A stretch of DNA of 8,484 nt from Burkholderiales bacterium (lineage in GTDB: Bacteria; Pseudomonadota; Gammaproteobacteria; Burkholderiales; JAEUMW01). Location of the stretch: positions 1 to 8,484 of the forward strand of contig JAEUMX010000251.1 in assembly GCA_016791285.1 (NCBI GenBank), given 5' to 3'. The notes beneath the pieces were generated by a model that saw only the letters and a program-made list of their open reading frames with translations, had not been told where the DNA came from and did no database searches. Position numbers and translations under genes: made by a program. Below are positions 7,211-8,484 of the stretch, piece by piece (the first letter of the stretch is position 1; each line of letters begins with the position of its first letter).

Positions 7211-7226
7211 GCGGATCCCTGGCCGC

Positions 7227-8483
7227 CTACGCCCTGACCTGACCGTCGCCGATCACCACGAACTTGAGCGACGTGAGCCCTTCCAGCCCGACCGGTCCAC
7301 GCGCGTGGATCTTGTCGGTGGAGATGCCGATCTCCGCGCCGAGCCCGTACTCGAAGCCGTCGGCGAAGCGGGTGGACGCGTTCACCATCACCGAGCTCGA
7401 GTCCACCTCGCGCAGGAAGCGGCGGGCGCGACCGAGATCCTCGGTGACGATGGCGTCGGTGTGCCCTGAGCCGTAAACGGTGATGTGCTCGATCGCCTGC
7501 TCGAGATCGTCCACCACCCGCACGGCCAGGATCGGCGCCAGGTATTCGGTGTACCAGTCGTCCTCGGTCGCGGGCTTCATCTCCGCCACCAGCGCGCACG
7601 ACGCTTCGCAGCCTCTCAGCTCGACCCCCTTCGCGAGATAGATCGCCGCCAGCCGCGGCAGGAGGACGGGCGCGATGCGGCGATGGACGAGCAGCGTCTC
7701 CATCGTGTTGCAGGTTCCGTAGCGCTGGGTCTTGGCGTTGTCGGCGATGCGGATCGCCTTTTCGATGTCGGCGTGGTCGTCGAGATAGACGTGGCACACG
7801 CCGTCCAGGTGCTTGATCATCGGGATGCGCGACTCCGCGATCATGCGCTCGATAAGCCCCCTGCCGCCGCGCGGCACGATCACGTCGACGTATTCGTCCA
7901 TGCGCAGGAGCTCGCCCACGGCCGCGCGATCCGTCGTCTCGACCACCTGCACCGCGGTGTCCGGCAGATCGGCCGCGCGCAGGCCCTCGTGGACGCACGC
8001 GGCGATCGCTTGGTTCGAGCGTATGGCCTCCGAGCCGCCGCGCAGGATGGTCGCGTTGCCCGCCTTGAGGCAGAGCCCCGCCGCATCAGCGGTGACGTTC
8101 GGGCGCGCCTCGTAGATGATGCCGATCACGCCGAGCGGCACGCGCATGCGGCCGACCTGGATGCCGGAGGGCCGGAAGCTCATCTGCGTGATCTCTCCCA
8201 CCGGATCGCGCAGGGCGGCGATCTGGCGCAGGCCGTCGGCCATGCTCTGCACGCCCTTCGCCGACAGCGTCAGGCGGTCGAGCAACGCCGCTTCGAGCCC
8301 CTGCGCCTGCGCTGCCGCGAGGTCTTCCGCGTTCGCCGCGAGCAGTCTTGCTTCGTCCCGGGCGATCGCGTCCGCCATGACGAGGAGTGCGCGGTCCTTC
8401 GCTTGCGTCTGCGCCTTCGCCATCGCGCGGGAGGCGACTCGCGCCGCCTTGCCGACACCCTGCATGTAGGTCCGCATGTCCAT
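7227..8483 (-). CDS. proA: Glutamate-5-semialdehyde dehydrogenase (gamma-glutamyl phosphate reductase), ProA
   Basis: This cytoplasmic enzyme carries out the second step of proline synthesis from glutamate: NADPH-dependent reduction of gamma-glutamyl phosphate, made by ProB, to glutamate-5-semialdehyde, which cyclises to pyrroline-5-carboxylate. The 418-residue product has the full family length. The aldehyde-dehydrogenase core includes [17 protein letters not shown] (115-131), the nucleotide-binding region near [14 protein letters not shown] (140-153), the catalytic Cys258 in QRYGTCNT and the C-terminal signature [15 protein letters not shown] (375-389). ATG 8483 is one base from the window edge. 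The N-terminus MDMRTYMQ looks complete, but no ribosome binding site can be seen, the second Met is also possible, and an upstream start cannot be excluded. proB is not in the window. The next gene downstream on the same strand is the serine protease, 82 nt away. Confidence 0.95.
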   Translation of the reverse strand: MDMRTYMQGVGKAARVASRAMAKAQTQAKDRALLVMADAIARDEARLLAANAEDLAAAQAQGLEAALLDRLTLSAKGVQSMADGLRQIAALRDPVGEITQMSFRPSGIQVGRMRVPLGVIGIIYEARPNVTADAAGLCLKAGNATILRGGSEAIRSNQAIAACVHEGLRAADLPDTAVQVVETTDRAAVGELLRMDEYVDVIVPRGGRGLIERMIAESRIPMIKHLDGVCHVYLDDHADIEKAIRIADNAKTQRYGTCNTMETLLVHRRIAPVLLPRLAAIYLAKGVELRGCEASCALVAEMKPATEDDWYTEYLAPILAVRVVDDLEQAIEHITVYGSGHTDAIVTEDLGRARRFLREVDSSSVMVNASTRFADGFEYGLGAEIGISTDKIHARGPVGLEGLTSLKFVVIGDGQVRA

Positions 8484-8484
8484 G

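Noticed and set aside
7210..7227. GGCGG/CCGCC hairpin at the end of proA as an intrinsic terminator
   Set aside because: Only 5 bp with an 8-base loop and no following T-run on the minus strand.
7147..7998. Minus-strand frame (283 codons) within and beyond proA
   Set aside because: It overlaps proA in another frame and is Arg/Gly-rich without domain content.
1..8484. tRNA, rRNA, CRISPR array, insertion sequence or attachment site
   Set aside because: Reading both strands gave no regularly spaced repeats, transposase-like protein, terminal inverted repeats or RNA-gene signature.

Overview
The window is dense, high-G+C bacterial DNA. Six genes fill nearly all of it, and strong G/C preference at third codon positions leaves many long open frames opposite the real genes. 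The ProA sequence, a CzcCBA-type efflux operon followed by a PII-like gene, and the base composition suggest a proteobacterium, most likely a betaproteobacterium. That placement is inferred from general family resemblance; there is no rRNA or other phylogenetic marker in the window.

Layout: positions 1-184 are non-coding and hold a perfect 6-bp dyad (ACCTGA-N5-TCAGGT, 44-60) just upstream of a possible -10 box. From 185 to 6106 a tight plus-strand operon encodes an RND-type heavy-metal exporter: a TolC/CzcC-like outer-membrane channel (185-1510), a CzcB-like adaptor lipoprotein (1507-2655, overlapping by 4 nt), a CzcA-family inner-membrane pump (2659-5745, 3-nt gap) and a small PII-superfamily protein (5774-6106, with its own AAGGAG ribosome binding site). 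Fifteen bases later the strand switches. On the minus strand lie a secreted trypsin-like serine protease with C-terminal TPR repeats (7144-6122) and, upstream of it, proA for glutamate-5-semialdehyde dehydrogenase (8483-7227), whose start sits at the window edge.

How they work together: the first three proteins should form one envelope-spanning complex that expels metal cations using the proton gradient. The fourth looks like a member of the PII group known to sit beside metal RND pumps. It keeps the PII fold motifs but has lost the uridylylated tyrosine and other nucleotide/2-oxoglutarate residues, so it is a candidate cytoplasmic sensor or modulator of the pump rather than a nitrogen regulator. 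The pump itself is unusual in TM4: the first of the three classic CzcA acidic residues is alanine (A401), while D407 and E414 remain. No metal-responsive regulator gene is present in the window. The protease and proA are probably unrelated to metal export.

The most interesting part is the PII-like protein coupled to the atypical pump; the rest is recognisable as known families.
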